From Bin87 sp965203195 (GTDB lineage Bacteria > Chloroflexota > Dehalococcoidia > Lucifugimonadales > UBA3495), in assembly GCA_965203195.1 (NCBI GenBank), contig OZ241860.1, positions 2,046,001 to 2,110,000 on the forward strand: a stretch of DNA of 64,000 nt, read 5' to 3'. A model generated the notes under the pieces. The model searched no databases, was not told where the DNA came from, and saw only the letters and a list, made by a program, of their open reading frames with translations. A program made the position numbers and the translations under genes. Shown piece by piece: positions 1 to 8,140 of this stretch. How positions within the stretch are numbered: the first letter of the stretch is position 1; every line of letters begins with the position of its first letter.

Positions 1-200
1 GCCACATACACGATGTCCGGCGGCCCGCTGCCCGGCAGCGGAAAGTTCCAGACGAAAGCCTTCTGCGCCCCGTGCAGGAATACCAGAAAGGCGAAAATCA
101 GCCGGAACAGCAGGTAGAATTCGTCCGTATAGCGCCGGAAAAAGCGCCCCAGAAAAGCGCTTTCCGCAGCCGGCGCCGGCGCGGCGTTGTTGGCAGCCAT
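1..200 (-). CDS. DoxX-like membrane protein, N-terminal part
   Basis: The first 66 codons of a minus-strand gene are visible; the rest lies left of the window. After a short Ala/Pro-rich leader, a hydrophobic helix at about residues 30-50 runs into the motif HGAQK (residues 43-47). Such a first helix ending in HG-x-Q-K is typical of DoxX/quinol-oxidase-subunit-like inner-membrane proteins. The ATG at 198-200 is preceded by GGAGAGG. Only a family-level call is possible because three of the expected four helices are missing. Confidence 0.6.
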   Translation of the reverse strand, partial: MAANNAAPAPAAESAFLGRFFRRYTDEFYLLFRLIFAFLVFLHGAQKAFVWNFPLPGSGPPDIVYV

Positions 201-446
201 AGTCAGACCCTCTCCTCTCCATTCAATTGCTTGCTCAACAGGTATCCCCGGGAGGCGTCCCCAGGATGTGTTCCCCAGATATGTCCACAGGAATGTTCGC
301 GCGGCGCGCTGCGGCCCGGAGCGAAGCTGCGCCCGGCAGCCCTGGTGTGGCCGGACTGCCGGAGTTCCCATTGTGACAACCCGTTTAGTTTGACATGAAT
401 CGCGCCACGCCATTGCCGCCGGCGCAAATGCCAATGCCGGCGCCGG

Positions 447-474
447 CGTCAGGCTATCGGCGTCAGGCTATCGG
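447..474. repeat. Two copies of a 14-bp direct repeat
   Basis: The 14-mer CGTCAGGCTATCGG occurs twice without a gap and is followed by a decayed third copy that runs into the purA stop codon. It lies just downstream of purA. No function is evident; it looks like a slippage product. Confidence 0.7.
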
Positions 475-476
475 CT

Positions 477-1766
477 TCAGGGTATGATGGAGCTGATGGC
501 AATGGTTTCGTCCCGCCGGGGGCCGGTGGAGATGATTTGCGCCTGGCAACCCACCAGTTCCTCAATGCGGCTGACATAGTCGCGGGCGTTGGCCGGCAGC
601 CGCCCGTAGTCGGTGACGCTGGCGGTCGGTTCCGTCCAGCCGGGCATCTTTTCGTAAATCGGTTCGCAGCGTTCCAGCAGGGCGGTGTCGGCGGGAAAGC
701 GATCGGTTTCGGCGCCGTCCTCGTCCCGGTAGCCCACGCCGATTTTGACCTCCGGCATACCGTCCAGTATGTCCAGCCGGGTCAGCACCATTCCGGTAAA
801 GCCGTTGATGCGCTGGCTGTAGCGGGCGGCCACGGCGTCAAACCAGCCCACCCGGCGCGGACGCCCGGTGGTGGTGCCGTACTCGTGAGCTTTCTCCCGC
901 AGCTCCTCGGCGGCGGCGCCATGCATTTCCGTAGGCATCGGCCCGCCGCCCACGCGGGTGGAGTACGCCTTGAACACTCCCACCACGCCGGCGATGTCCT
1001 GCGGACGAATGCCCAGCCCGGTAATCGCGCCGCCAATGGACGGCGAGGACGAAGTCACATAGGGATAAGAGCCGTGGTCAATATCCAGCAGCGTGCCTTG
1101 CGCGCCTTCCAGCAGCGCGCTTTTGCCCTGCTCCAGCAGATCCTGCACCATCTGCTCGGTGGGGCAAACCCTGGACTCCAGCCGTTTCGCCCAGGTTTGG
1201 CACTGCGCCAGCACGGCGTCGGCGTCCAGGGGCTTGCCATCATACACGCCGGTGATGACCCGGTTTTTCATCGCCACGGCGTCGCGTATGCGGTCGGGCA
1301 GCTGCCGGGCATCCAGCAGGTCGCCGATGCGGATGCCGTCGCGGGCGGCCTTGTCCACATAGGCGGGGCCAATGCCCTGCCCGGTGGTGCCGATGGCGGA
1401 ACGGCCGCGCGCCTGCTCCTGCAACCCGTCCAGCAGTATGTGGTAGGGCATAATGATGTGGGCGCGGTCGCTGACGAACAGCCGGTCGGTGGCGATGCCC
1501 TGTTGGTGCAGGCCGTCGATTTCGCCGAGCAGCACATCGGGATTGACCACCACGCCGTTGCCGATGACGCCGGTGACGCCGGGCCAGCAGATGCCGGATG
1601 GCACCAGGTGCAGCTGGAACTCGCCCCGCTCGTTGACCACCGTATGGCCGGCGTTGTTGCCGCCGGCGTAGCGCACGACGCAATCGGACCGGCCGGCCAA
1701 ATAGTCAATGACCTTGCCCTTGCCCTCGTCGCCCCATTGCCCCCCGATTACGGCGTAAGCCGGCAT
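477..1766 (-). CDS. purA: Adenylosuccinate synthetase
   Basis: Cytosolic enzyme of AMP synthesis that joins IMP and aspartate using GTP. The 429 residues match the usual bacterial length of about 430. The P-loop-like GDEGKGK (residues 12-18), GNNAGHT (36-42), the TTGQGIGPAYVDK segment and the GTTTGRPRR signature near residue 300 are all present. The frame stays open for another 61 codons upstream, but the ATG at 1764-1766 is preferred: AGGAG lies just upstream and the protein then begins like other PurA proteins. It stands alone, with no other purine genes nearby. The call is secure. Confidence 0.97.
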   Translation of the reverse strand: MPAYAVIGGQWGDEGKGKVIDYLAGRSDCVVRYAGGNNAGHTVVNERGEFQLHLVPSGICWPGVTGVIGNGVVVNPDVLLGEIDGLHQQGIATDRLFVSDRAHIIMPYHILLDGLQEQARGRSAIGTTGQGIGPAYVDKAARDGIRIGDLLDARQLPDRIRDAVAMKNRVITGVYDGKPLDADAVLAQCQTWAKRLESRVCPTEQMVQDLLEQGKSALLEGAQGTLLDIDHGSYPYVTSSSPSIGGAITGLGIRPQDIAGVVGVFKAYSTRVGGGPMPTEMHGAAAEELREKAHEYGTTTGRPRRVGWFDAVAARYSQRINGFTGMVLTRLDILDGMPEVKIGVGYRDEDGAETDRFPADTALLERCEPIYEKMPGWTEPTASVTDYGRLPANARDYVSRIEELVGCQAQIISTGPRRDETIAISSIIP

Positions 1767-2069
1767 TGTGCTCTGCTCCTGGATTTTGCTGAAACTAGCC
1801 GGATGTTGCCACCAGCCCGAAACGCCGCCCGGTCTCCGGCGTGGGCCAAAACTGCCCGGCAGGGCAGGGCATCCGCGCCGCGCGCCCCCGGGCAACGGGA
1901 CGGCTGCCGCAGGGATTATAGCAGAAACCGCCCCCGGGCAACAGGGCAAACCGCCGCCGCAACCGGGGCAATCACCGGGAACCGGATGCCGGAACCGGAT
2001 GCCGGATGAATAAGCGCCCGCCCGCGCCGATCCTCAATCCGGTGCCGCGCCCGGACCGGAAAGGCGGCC

Positions 2070-2162
2070 CCATTCAACCCCCCGCCGGCGCAGCCGTTCC
2101 GCAATGACCCGCTGCGCCGCCGGCGAGTCGTCCATCCCAATGAAGCGGCGCCCCAGCCGGGC
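2070..2162 (-). pseudogene. Duplicated 3' fragment of the DNA methylase gene
   Basis: These 93 bases match 2892-2984, the last coding part of the intact methylase, with equal length and no indels. The encoded stretch, about 31 codons, reads as the methylase C-terminus (GRRF-I-GMDDSPAAQ and onward). It has a few substitutions, several of them synonymous or conservative (V to I, I to V). It has no start codon and ends up fused to unrelated sequence. It lies just downstream of the restriction gene, so the order is intact M, R, M-tail. Confidence 0.8.
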
Positions 2163-2168
2163 AAAGTA

Positions 2169-2864
2169 CTACGGGTTGTTGGCAGCAATATCCGTGAGGA
2201 TAGGTTGCAGGGCATTAACGCTGGCTACATAGCTACGCGGGTTTTGCATACGAACCAGCGCCTGCAATTGCGACAACCGCGCCGCGTTGTAATACGGGCC
2301 ATCAACCAGGACGAAAAGGGCGACATCATTGTTGATGCGTTGCAAAAAATTTCGCAGCAGCGCCTGAATTTCGTTGAACTGATTGTCCTGATTTCCGCCG
2401 CTCTCCCGCGTGTATTTTTGAGCAGCATAGCAGGTCACTCCACCGGTCCGCCACTGAAAATCAATGGACTTGGACGGACGCTGTGCGCCAGCCAACTGCG
2501 CCCCGGTAACTATTTGGCCGTCCCTGTTGACATAGCAAGCATTTTGGCCGCTGGATGGCAACTTGCGAAATTCCGCAACGAACGCCAATTTCTCAACATA
2601 ATCGGCGGCCGCTTTCTCGTGTACGTTTTGACGGCGCGCCTCTCGCGCCAGAACGGCTGCCAACGGGCCGTTGGGGTTGGCATCTAGATCGCGCCAGAAA
2701 TCGGCTTCCGGGATGTCAAATTGACCGGCGAAATGCAGGATCCGCGTCCGCAATCGTGCGGAGCGTTGGGCAATTTCATCAGCCATCTCAGCCCGATTAG
2801 CGAGATTCTGCTGATGCTCTATCGCTTCAAAATCCAGTGGTTGCGGTTGCTGTGGTTCTATCAT
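2169..2864 (-). CDS. Probable type II restriction endonuclease, partner of the upstream methylase
   Basis: A 231-residue protein with no family I can name with certainty. The central segment (about residues 134-170) has a buried Asp strand (SIDFQW), then AAQKYTRESGGNQDNQFNEI, then a hydrophobic strand ending in VDGPYYN. An Asp strand, a strand ending in Lys, a Gly-Gly-x-Gln-Asp-Asn-Gln turn and a later D-G-x-Y/F strand recur in PD-(D/E)XK type II endonucleases; here Gln takes the usual Glu place before Lys. It starts 12 bases after the methylase stop on the same strand, the usual M-then-R order. The restriction call rests on context plus this fold pattern. Confidence 0.7.
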   Translation of the reverse strand: MIEPQQPQPLDFEAIEHQQNLANRAEMADEIAQRSARLRTRILHFAGQFDIPEADFWRDLDANPNGPLAAVLAREARRQNVHEKAAADYVEKLAFVAEFRKLPSSGQNACYVNRDGQIVTGAQLAGAQRPSKSIDFQWRTGGVTCYAAQKYTRESGGNQDNQFNEIQALLRNFLQRINNDVALFVLVDGPYYNAARLSQLQALVRMQNPRSYVASVNALQPILTDIAANNP

Positions 2865-2876
2865 ATCAATCCTCCA

Positions 2877-3920
2877 TTAAACTAGTTCCTGCCATTCAAT
2901 CCCCCGTCCCCGCAGCCGTTCCGCAATGACCCGCTGCGCCGCCGGCGAGTCGTCCATTCCAACGAAGCGGCGCCCCAGCCGGGCGGCGGTCAGCAGCGTG
3001 CCCCCGCCCCCGGCGTAGCAGTCCAGCACCGTATCGCCGGGGTTGGACGAGGCGCGGATGATGCGCTCCAGCATACGGGCGTTTTTCTGCGTGGGATACT
3101 GCGGGCGCTGCGGGTCTTTGTAGAGCCACACATCCTGGGGCAGCTTGCCGGCGGCGGCGCTGGCGTAGCGAATCTGGCGCGGGTTGCCGGCGCCGCTCCA
3201 TTCAATCAGGCCGGCGGCGTCCAGTTCGTCCAACCTGGACGGAGGATAGCGCCAGTGGCGGCCCGGCGGGGGCGGCATTCCCCGCCAGGGCTGCCCCGTG
3301 GCGCCCTGACGCGTCACGCCGGGCGCGTGCAGCGGCGTGGTCGTATAGCGCCGGCCGGCGGCGTCCGCGCGGGGGTACAGGCGGGCGATTTCGGCCTCCG
3401 ACAGCGGTTCCGGCTGGGGATGCCAGGTAATGCGCCGGGGCGACACGGAGTAAAAGAGGACGGTATCCTTGATGTTGCCATAGGAATGGCGGGCGAAGTT
3501 CTTGGGGTTGCACTTGATGCGGGTGATGCTGTTGCGGAAATTCTCCGGCCCGAAAACGCCATCTAGCAGCAGGCGGACATAATGCTCCATTTTGACATCA
3601 ATGTGGACATAGACGGAGCCGGCGGGGGCCATCAGGCCGCGGATGGCGTCCAGCCGTTCCCGCAGGGCGTCCAGGTAGGCGTCGCCGCGCATCCGGTCGG
3701 AGTAGGCCGGCCGCCCGGAAGCGCTGACGCTGCTGGCGCGCCCGTCGTCAATCAGAAAGTCGTTGTTGGTGGCAAAGGGCGGGTCGATATAAACCAGGTC
3801 CACGGCAATGCCCGTATCCGCCAGGCGGCGCAGGCCGTCCCGGTTGTCGCCCGCGTAGAAAAGATGCGGCGTCATCGCGTCTCTGCTCGCCCCGGCGTCT
3901 GTGATAACTCCAGCGTCCAT
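2877..3920 (-). CDS. Site-specific DNA methyltransferase (beta-class, N4-C or N6-A)
   Basis: Adenine- or cytosine-amino methylase of 347 residues. Motif IV (VYIDPPF) lies at about residues 43-49. The AdoMet-binding motif I, VLDCYAGGGGTLLTAA, lies near the C-terminus, followed by GRRFVGMD. This IV-before-I order marks the beta class, which includes type II and type III Mod enzymes. The start is uncertain: the ATG at 3920 and the one at 3875 (MTPHLFYAGDN) are both possible and neither has a strong ribosome site; the second matches the usual beginning of the family. The gene follows the glutamine-amidotransferase gene by 14 bases and precedes the nuclease gene by 12, so the three may be one transcript. 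Confidence 0.88.
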   Translation of the reverse strand: MDAGVITDAGASRDAMTPHLFYAGDNRDGLRRLADTGIAVDLVYIDPPFATNNDFLIDDGRASSVSASGRPAYSDRMRGDAYLDALRERLDAIRGLMAPAGSVYVHIDVKMEHYVRLLLDGVFGPENFRNSITRIKCNPKNFARHSYGNIKDTVLFYSVSPRRITWHPQPEPLSEAEIARLYPRADAAGRRYTTTPLHAPGVTRQGATGQPWRGMPPPPGRHWRYPPSRLDELDAAGLIEWSGAGNPRQIRYASAAAGKLPQDVWLYKDPQRPQYPTQKNARMLERIIRASSNPGDTVLDCYAGGGGTLLTAARLGRRFVGMDDSPAAQRVIAERLRGRGIEWQELV

Positions 3921-3934
3921 AATAGCCCAGGTGT

Positions 3935-4720
3935 CTATAATAACCCCGCTTGCGCCAGAATCGCCCGCAGCAGGTTTGCCATCTGCGCCTCGTGGTAGGG
4001 GGCGAATTTGGCGAATTCGCGCCGGTTGCGGGCGGCTTCGGCGTCCGGGTCAAAGCGGTCGCCCATCAGGGCGTAGTCGCCCGCCAGCTCCCGGTTCCAG
4101 ACCAGCAGCTCGTCCAGCGTCAGTTGCGGTTCAAACTGGAAGCCGTAGGATACCCCGTAGCGAAAGGCCATGGGGATGCGGACATAACCGCCGTCGCGCC
4201 GCAGCATCGTCCCCTCGGCCAGCAGGACGGCGTCGGGGGGAACGGTGAACTGCTCGCCGTGCAGGGTAGGAACCAGTGGTATGTCAATCCGGCCGAAGGC
4301 GGGGTCGGCGGCGCCGGCGGCGGTGAGATCCAGCTTGCGGAGGCCGAACTGGTAGCCGCCGGTGGGGGCAACGGCGCCGCCCAGGGCGCGGGACAGCAGC
4401 TGCGCCCCCAGGCAGACGCCGACAACCGGCGTAGGCAGCGCGGCGCCCAGGCTGCCGGTGGCGGCGGCGCGCAGATAAGCGGTTTCCTGCCGCAGCGCCG
4501 GGCAGTCGTCGTTGGCCGACATCGGGCCGCCGAGGGCGATGATAAGGTCAACGCCGACCAGATCGGGAGCGGCGTCAAAAGCGGCGGCGGCGAAATCGGG
4601 CGCCGCTGCGTACAGAGGCAGGGTGGTCAGGCCGAACCCGGCCTCCCGCAGAGCTGCGGCGAAGTTGTCGCCGAGGGTTTCCACGGGGTGGTGCTGGATG
4701 ATGAGGGCGCGCTTGGGCAT
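3935..4720 (-). CDS. Class-I glutamine amidotransferase-like protein with altered catalytic triad
   Basis: A 261-residue soluble protein of the GATase class-1 fold (GMP-synthase-glutaminase-like). The nucleophile elbow GVCLGAQ places Cys at about 103. HGEQF near 154-158 and the GGPM turn near 65 also fit. Where the family normally has Q-F-H-P-E, this protein has QFEPQ (about 195-199), so the catalytic His and Glu of the triad appear as Glu and Gln. It may not hydrolyse glutamine in the usual way. It lies upstream of the R-M pair, on the same strand, 14 bases away; a functional link is unproven. Confidence 0.75.
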   Translation of the reverse strand: MPKRALIIQHHPVETLGDNFAAALREAGFGLTTLPLYAAAPDFAAAAFDAAPDLVGVDLIIALGGPMSANDDCPALRQETAYLRAAATGSLGAALPTPVVGVCLGAQLLSRALGGAVAPTGGYQFGLRKLDLTAAGAADPAFGRIDIPLVPTLHGEQFTVPPDAVLLAEGTMLRRDGGYVRIPMAFRYGVSYGFQFEPQLTLDELLVWNRELAGDYALMGDRFDPDAEAARNRREFAKFAPYHEAQMANLLRAILAQAGLL

Positions 4721-4893
4721 AGGACAAGGTTATTCAAAATGAGCGATTTCCGCAACTGCCTCGATGTCATCGGCGCGGCGGTCTGTTTCCGATGTTCCGG
4801 CGCCGGCCGGGGTATCCGGGCGCGTTTTGATTTATGGACGCGGGCCGGCGCCGGGGAGACCGGACGGGATGCCGCTCAAAGCCAGCCGAGCAG

Positions 4894-4922
4894 TTGACAA
4901 AGTGATGCTGTTGCGCTAATAT
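4894..4922 (+). promoter_or_regulatory. Consensus promoter for the second R-M operon
   Basis: TTGACA at 4894-4899, a 17-base spacer, and TAATAT at 4917-4922. The predicted start of transcription is near 4929. The ATG at 4921 lies inside the -10 box, so it cannot be the start of the methylase; the ATG at 4981 fits. Confidence 0.8.
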
Positions 4923-4980
4923 GGCGAACCGCTACCCAGGCTGGCTCAATGCACAGCCAAATCACACTGAGAGTCGAACA

Positions 4981-7059
4981 ATGTCCACTTACCATCGCGC
5001 CAATACGGCAAACTCCTCCAGCGACGGGGTTATCCGGGAAGGGAGGCAACTGATATTGGATGACCTGCGTTCCACTCCGCTGTCAATGGAAAATGGGGTA
5101 GCGATAGACTACGCGTTCCCAGAAAAATTCGTTGACAGCCTCTCCCGGCAAGAGGTGTTCAACAAGCACCTGTTCCGTCCTAATACCTACCTGCACAAGT
5201 GGTGGGCGCGTCGGTGCGGCACTACATTCCGTACCATACTGAAGCACTTCGCGCTGGACGCTGAACGCCGCAGCTACTATGCTCCCGGCGGCCTTGACGG
5301 CAAAATAGTGCTTGACCCGATGATGGGGGGCGGCACTACTTTGCACGAGGCCATCCGCATGGGGGCCAACGTCATCGGGGCTGATATTGACCCTATCCCT
5401 GTCATTCAAGCTCGGGCCTCGCTCTCTCCGGCAGAACTGACGGATTTGCGCGCTGCGTTCGACCAATTTTTTGCCGACCTGCGCCGTAATCTGGGGAATT
5501 ATTTTGAAACCGAATGCCCAACCTGCGCTACAACAACGAGCATCCAGTATTCACTTTACGGAATACGCAAGCGGTGCGCCTGTCGCGATGTGGTGCAGGT
5601 TGAGCAGTACATTCTGCGGCAGGACGACCATCAGACAATCAGGATCAATCCTCATAGCCGTGACATTTCTGACGGTCCTGATGAGGCGTTTGGTAGCCAC
5701 GTACGGCGCAGTTTGATTGCTAAATCTGACAAGCAGTGTGAAATTTGCGGCCAAAGGTATGACGAGCTACTCGACGTACCTTTCTACGCGCGTTACGAGC
5801 CAGTTGCAGTTGTCGCATTCTGCGAGGCGCATGGGACTTTTTACAGAACGCCAAGCCAGTTGGACCTGGAGCGCATCAGACAGGCTGACGCATTGCGCAA
5901 AGGACTGGACTTCGAGCCGCCAGAGGACTTTGTGGTGAGCGATGGCCCCAAATCAGGTGACTTGTTGCGGCACAACATTAAATCATACCTGGATGTGTTT
6001 TCATCACGACAGTTGCTTTATATGCATCATGCAATTCAGCAGATACGTGATTATACTGGCATTGAGCGACTGAATTTGGGATTGCTGGTGTCCACGTCTC
6101 TGGAATTCAACTCGATGCTTTGTGGTTACAAGGGATGGTACAAGCGTCGCCCTGGCGCAATTCGGCACACCTTTGCGTTGCACGCCTATTCTTTTCAGTA
6201 CACGGCACTCGAGAATAACCCCGTCAGCCCGCGCAAATCGTCCGGTAACTTGCTACAGCTCTTTTACGACCGCATCGAGCGCGGTCGGAAGTGGGCAGCT
6301 CTGCCGATAGAAAGGTGGTTCCCTGAAAGCGGGAGGAGGGAAATGGTCAAAATACACGGGGAGACGGATGGCGGCATTGAAGTTTCCCACCAGGCGGATT
6401 TGACCGAGGGGAGGTCTCGTTTTCAACTGATTCAAGGGGATTCACAAAGTATGCCACTTGAAAACGATTCGGTGGATATTGTGGTGACAGATCCGCCGTA
6501 TTACGATAGCGTGCAGTACGGTAATCTGGCCGAATTTTTCCGTGTATGGCTGTCCCGCCTGCTCCCTGATGCGGCAAAATGGACCTACAACGAAACCGGT
6601 AGCGCCGTGGCAGTCAAAGCGACCGAGCGTAACAGCAATTTTATGACCGTCTTGGGCGGCATATTCAACGAATGCCAACGCGTACTGAAGCCGGAAGCTG
6701 GGCGTATGGTGTTCACGTTTCATCATTGGGATCCAGGCGCTTGGGCTGAACTTACCGTAGCCCTTAAGGACGCCGGCTTCAAGCTGATGAACGTTTATGT
6801 TGTGTACTCTGAACACCCTATTTCCGTGCATATTCGCAACCTGAATGCAATCACGCATGACTGCATATTGGTCCTGGCGCCCGACGGGGGTGATACCATA
6901 CCGACTTGGATGCCGGTAGCGAATATTGACACGGACGATAGCGAGAAATTCTGTCGACAGTGCGGATCAGCACTGGGATGGATGCTTGGCGCCGAACTCA
7001 CTCAAGCAGAAATTCGTTCAACTTGGCAAAGCCTGATCAGGGGGCATAGCAATGGCTAG
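4981..7059 (+). CDS. Zn-ribbon-containing adenine-type DNA methyltransferase
   Basis: A 692-residue methylase. HKWWARR near residue 75 and LDPMMGGGTTLHEA (motif I, about 110-125) open the AdoMet domain. TDPPYYDSVQYGN (motif IV) comes near residue 503. Between and after them lie Cys pairs (CPTC, CEIC, CRQC) that look like zinc ribbons. This matches the group annotated as Zn-ribbon adenine-specific DNA methylases. The ATG at 4981 is chosen because the promoter overlaps the upstream ATG. The next gene starts 8 bases before this stop, so the two are probably translationally coupled. Base composition is clearly more AT-rich than the neighbours, which suggests recent transfer. Confidence 0.85.
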   Translation: MSTYHRANTANSSSDGVIREGRQLILDDLRSTPLSMENGVAIDYAFPEKFVDSLSRQEVFNKHLFRPNTYLHKWWARRCGTTFRTILKHFALDAERRSYYAPGGLDGKIVLDPMMGGGTTLHEAIRMGANVIGADIDPIPVIQARASLSPAELTDLRAAFDQFFADLRRNLGNYFETECPTCATTTSIQYSLYGIRKRCACRDVVQVEQYILRQDDHQTIRINPHSRDISDGPDEAFGSHVRRSLIAKSDKQCEICGQRYDELLDVPFYARYEPVAVVAFCEAHGTFYRTPSQLDLERIRQADALRKGLDFEPPEDFVVSDGPKSGDLLRHNIKSYLDVFSSRQLLYMHHAIQQIRDYTGIERLNLGLLVSTSLEFNSMLCGYKGWYKRRPGAIRHTFALHAYSFQYTALENNPVSPRKSSGNLLQLFYDRIERGRKWAALPIERWFPESGRREMVKIHGETDGGIEVSHQADLTEGRSRFQLIQGDSQSMPLENDSVDIVVTDPPYYDSVQYGNLAEFFRVWLSRLLPDAAKWTYNETGSAVAVKATERNSNFMTVLGGIFNECQRVLKPEAGRMVFTFHHWDPGAWAELTVALKDAGFKLMNVYVVYSEHPISVHIRNLNAITHDCILVLAPDGGDTIPTWMPVANIDTDDSEKFCRQCGSALGWMLGAELTQAEIRSTWQSLIRGHSNG

Positions 7060-7900
7060 TGCTCGTAACAATCGCCCTGCCGAAATCTTTGGGTATCCGG
7101 TGGGAAACCGGCCAATTGAGGCCGAAGCCGCCCGTCAGCAGCACACCTGCCCGTTTATGGAGCAGACGTGCGACAAGAAAAGCCGGCTGCTGGCAACTCC
7201 CTTTGGCGTCTGCTCCGTACAGCACGGCGGTGAGGCGCGCGCGATTTGTCCGCGCCGTTTCGAGGAAAACGGCGCCATTCCAGGCGTGTCCCGCGTTCTG
7301 GAGGATATTGCGCTTCACTATTTCGGCAGTATGGACAATACGGTCGTTTTTCCTGAAGTGAGACTGCCGAAGGTAGGGAATATCGACTACGTCATAGTAC
7401 GGCATAAGCCGATGCAATGCGAGGTTGACGATTTTGTGGCGGTCGAGTTCCAGACTGACTCGACCACCAGCACCGGGGAACTGGTCCGCGGGATTAATGA
7501 TTTTTTCGCCGGCCGCGACGTAACGCGCGAATCGTACAAATTTGGTATCAATACCTACGACTCCATAAAACGCGCTATGACGCAGTTGATGAACAAAGGG
7601 ATGGTGTACGAAGCGTGGGGTACTAAATGCTATTGGGTAATACAGGAATATATCTATGATAACCTGGTTAACCGCTACGGATTCCGGTTCAACGACGTTT
7701 CTGAAGAGCACGCTACACGCCTGGCTCTGTATAACATCATTCCCAATCAAGACAGATTGTCCCTGACGCCTGCCCGTTATCTCTCCACCAGCATTGACGA
7801 AATATTCTTGGCAATGCGTAACAACCCGGGGATGCCTGTCAAGGACGATTTTGTCGAAAAACTGAACCAGAAACTTCGACTCCAGTTGCGTTTGCAGTGA
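7052..7900 (+). CDS. NotI-family type II restriction endonuclease
   Basis: A 282-residue protein that begins EIFGYPV and carries four cysteines in NotI-like contexts: CPF (33), C40-DKK, GVCSV (54) and ICPRRF (66). NotI binds iron through four such cysteines. The PD-(D/E)XK-type core appears as NIDYV (Asp about 112) and VAVEFQ (Glu 132, Gln 134), matching the Gln-containing active site described for that family. It overlaps the methylase gene by 8 bases, giving M-then-R order. Together they form a complete type II system. The recognition sequence cannot be read from the protein. Confidence 0.85.
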   Translation: MASARNNRPAEIFGYPVGNRPIEAEAARQQHTCPFMEQTCDKKSRLLATPFGVCSVQHGGEARAICPRRFEENGAIPGVSRVLEDIALHYFGSMDNTVVFPEVRLPKVGNIDYVIVRHKPMQCEVDDFVAVEFQTDSTTSTGELVRGINDFFAGRDVTRESYKFGINTYDSIKRAMTQLMNKGMVYEAWGTKCYWVIQEYIYDNLVNRYGFRFNDVSEEHATRLALYNIIPNQDRLSLTPARYLSTSIDEIFLAMRNNPGMPVKDDFVEKLNQKLRLQLRLQ

Positions 7901-7920
7901 TTGGCAGTCCTTCGGCAATG

Positions 7921-7974
7921 CGCCGGCTTGGGCGCGGTGCGCGCCGACGCTAAACCCGGTTCGGCAAGCCGGCG
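7921..7974 (+). other. Inverted repeat after the NotI-type gene
   Basis: CGCCGGCTTG at 7921-7930 pairs perfectly with CAAGCCGGCG at 7965-7974 across a 34-base loop. It lies 20 bases past the nuclease stop. There is no T-run, so it is a possible mRNA 3' end structure rather than a clear intrinsic terminator. The remaining bases to 8140 hold no other clear signal. Confidence 0.4.
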
Positions 7975-8140
7975 CCGCGCGGCGGATCCGGGGGGTTGTC
8001 GTCAAGCGGCATCGGCGGTTGTGCTAAACTGCCGGCGGGCGTCCCGCGGCATCCGCCCGCAAAGCGCATTGACCCCGCAAGCTGATCTGAATTGAGCTTG
8101 ACTGCGCCCGCCCGATTGGGCGCCGAAGGAGGTTTCCACT

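Noticed and set aside
537..2009. Plus-strand open frame of 490 codons opposite purA
   Set aside because: Antisense of a secure housekeeping gene; no independent evidence.
4921..4980. Upstream ATG of the Zn-ribbon methylase gene
   Set aside because: It lies within the -10 box of the consensus promoter and would not be transcribed.
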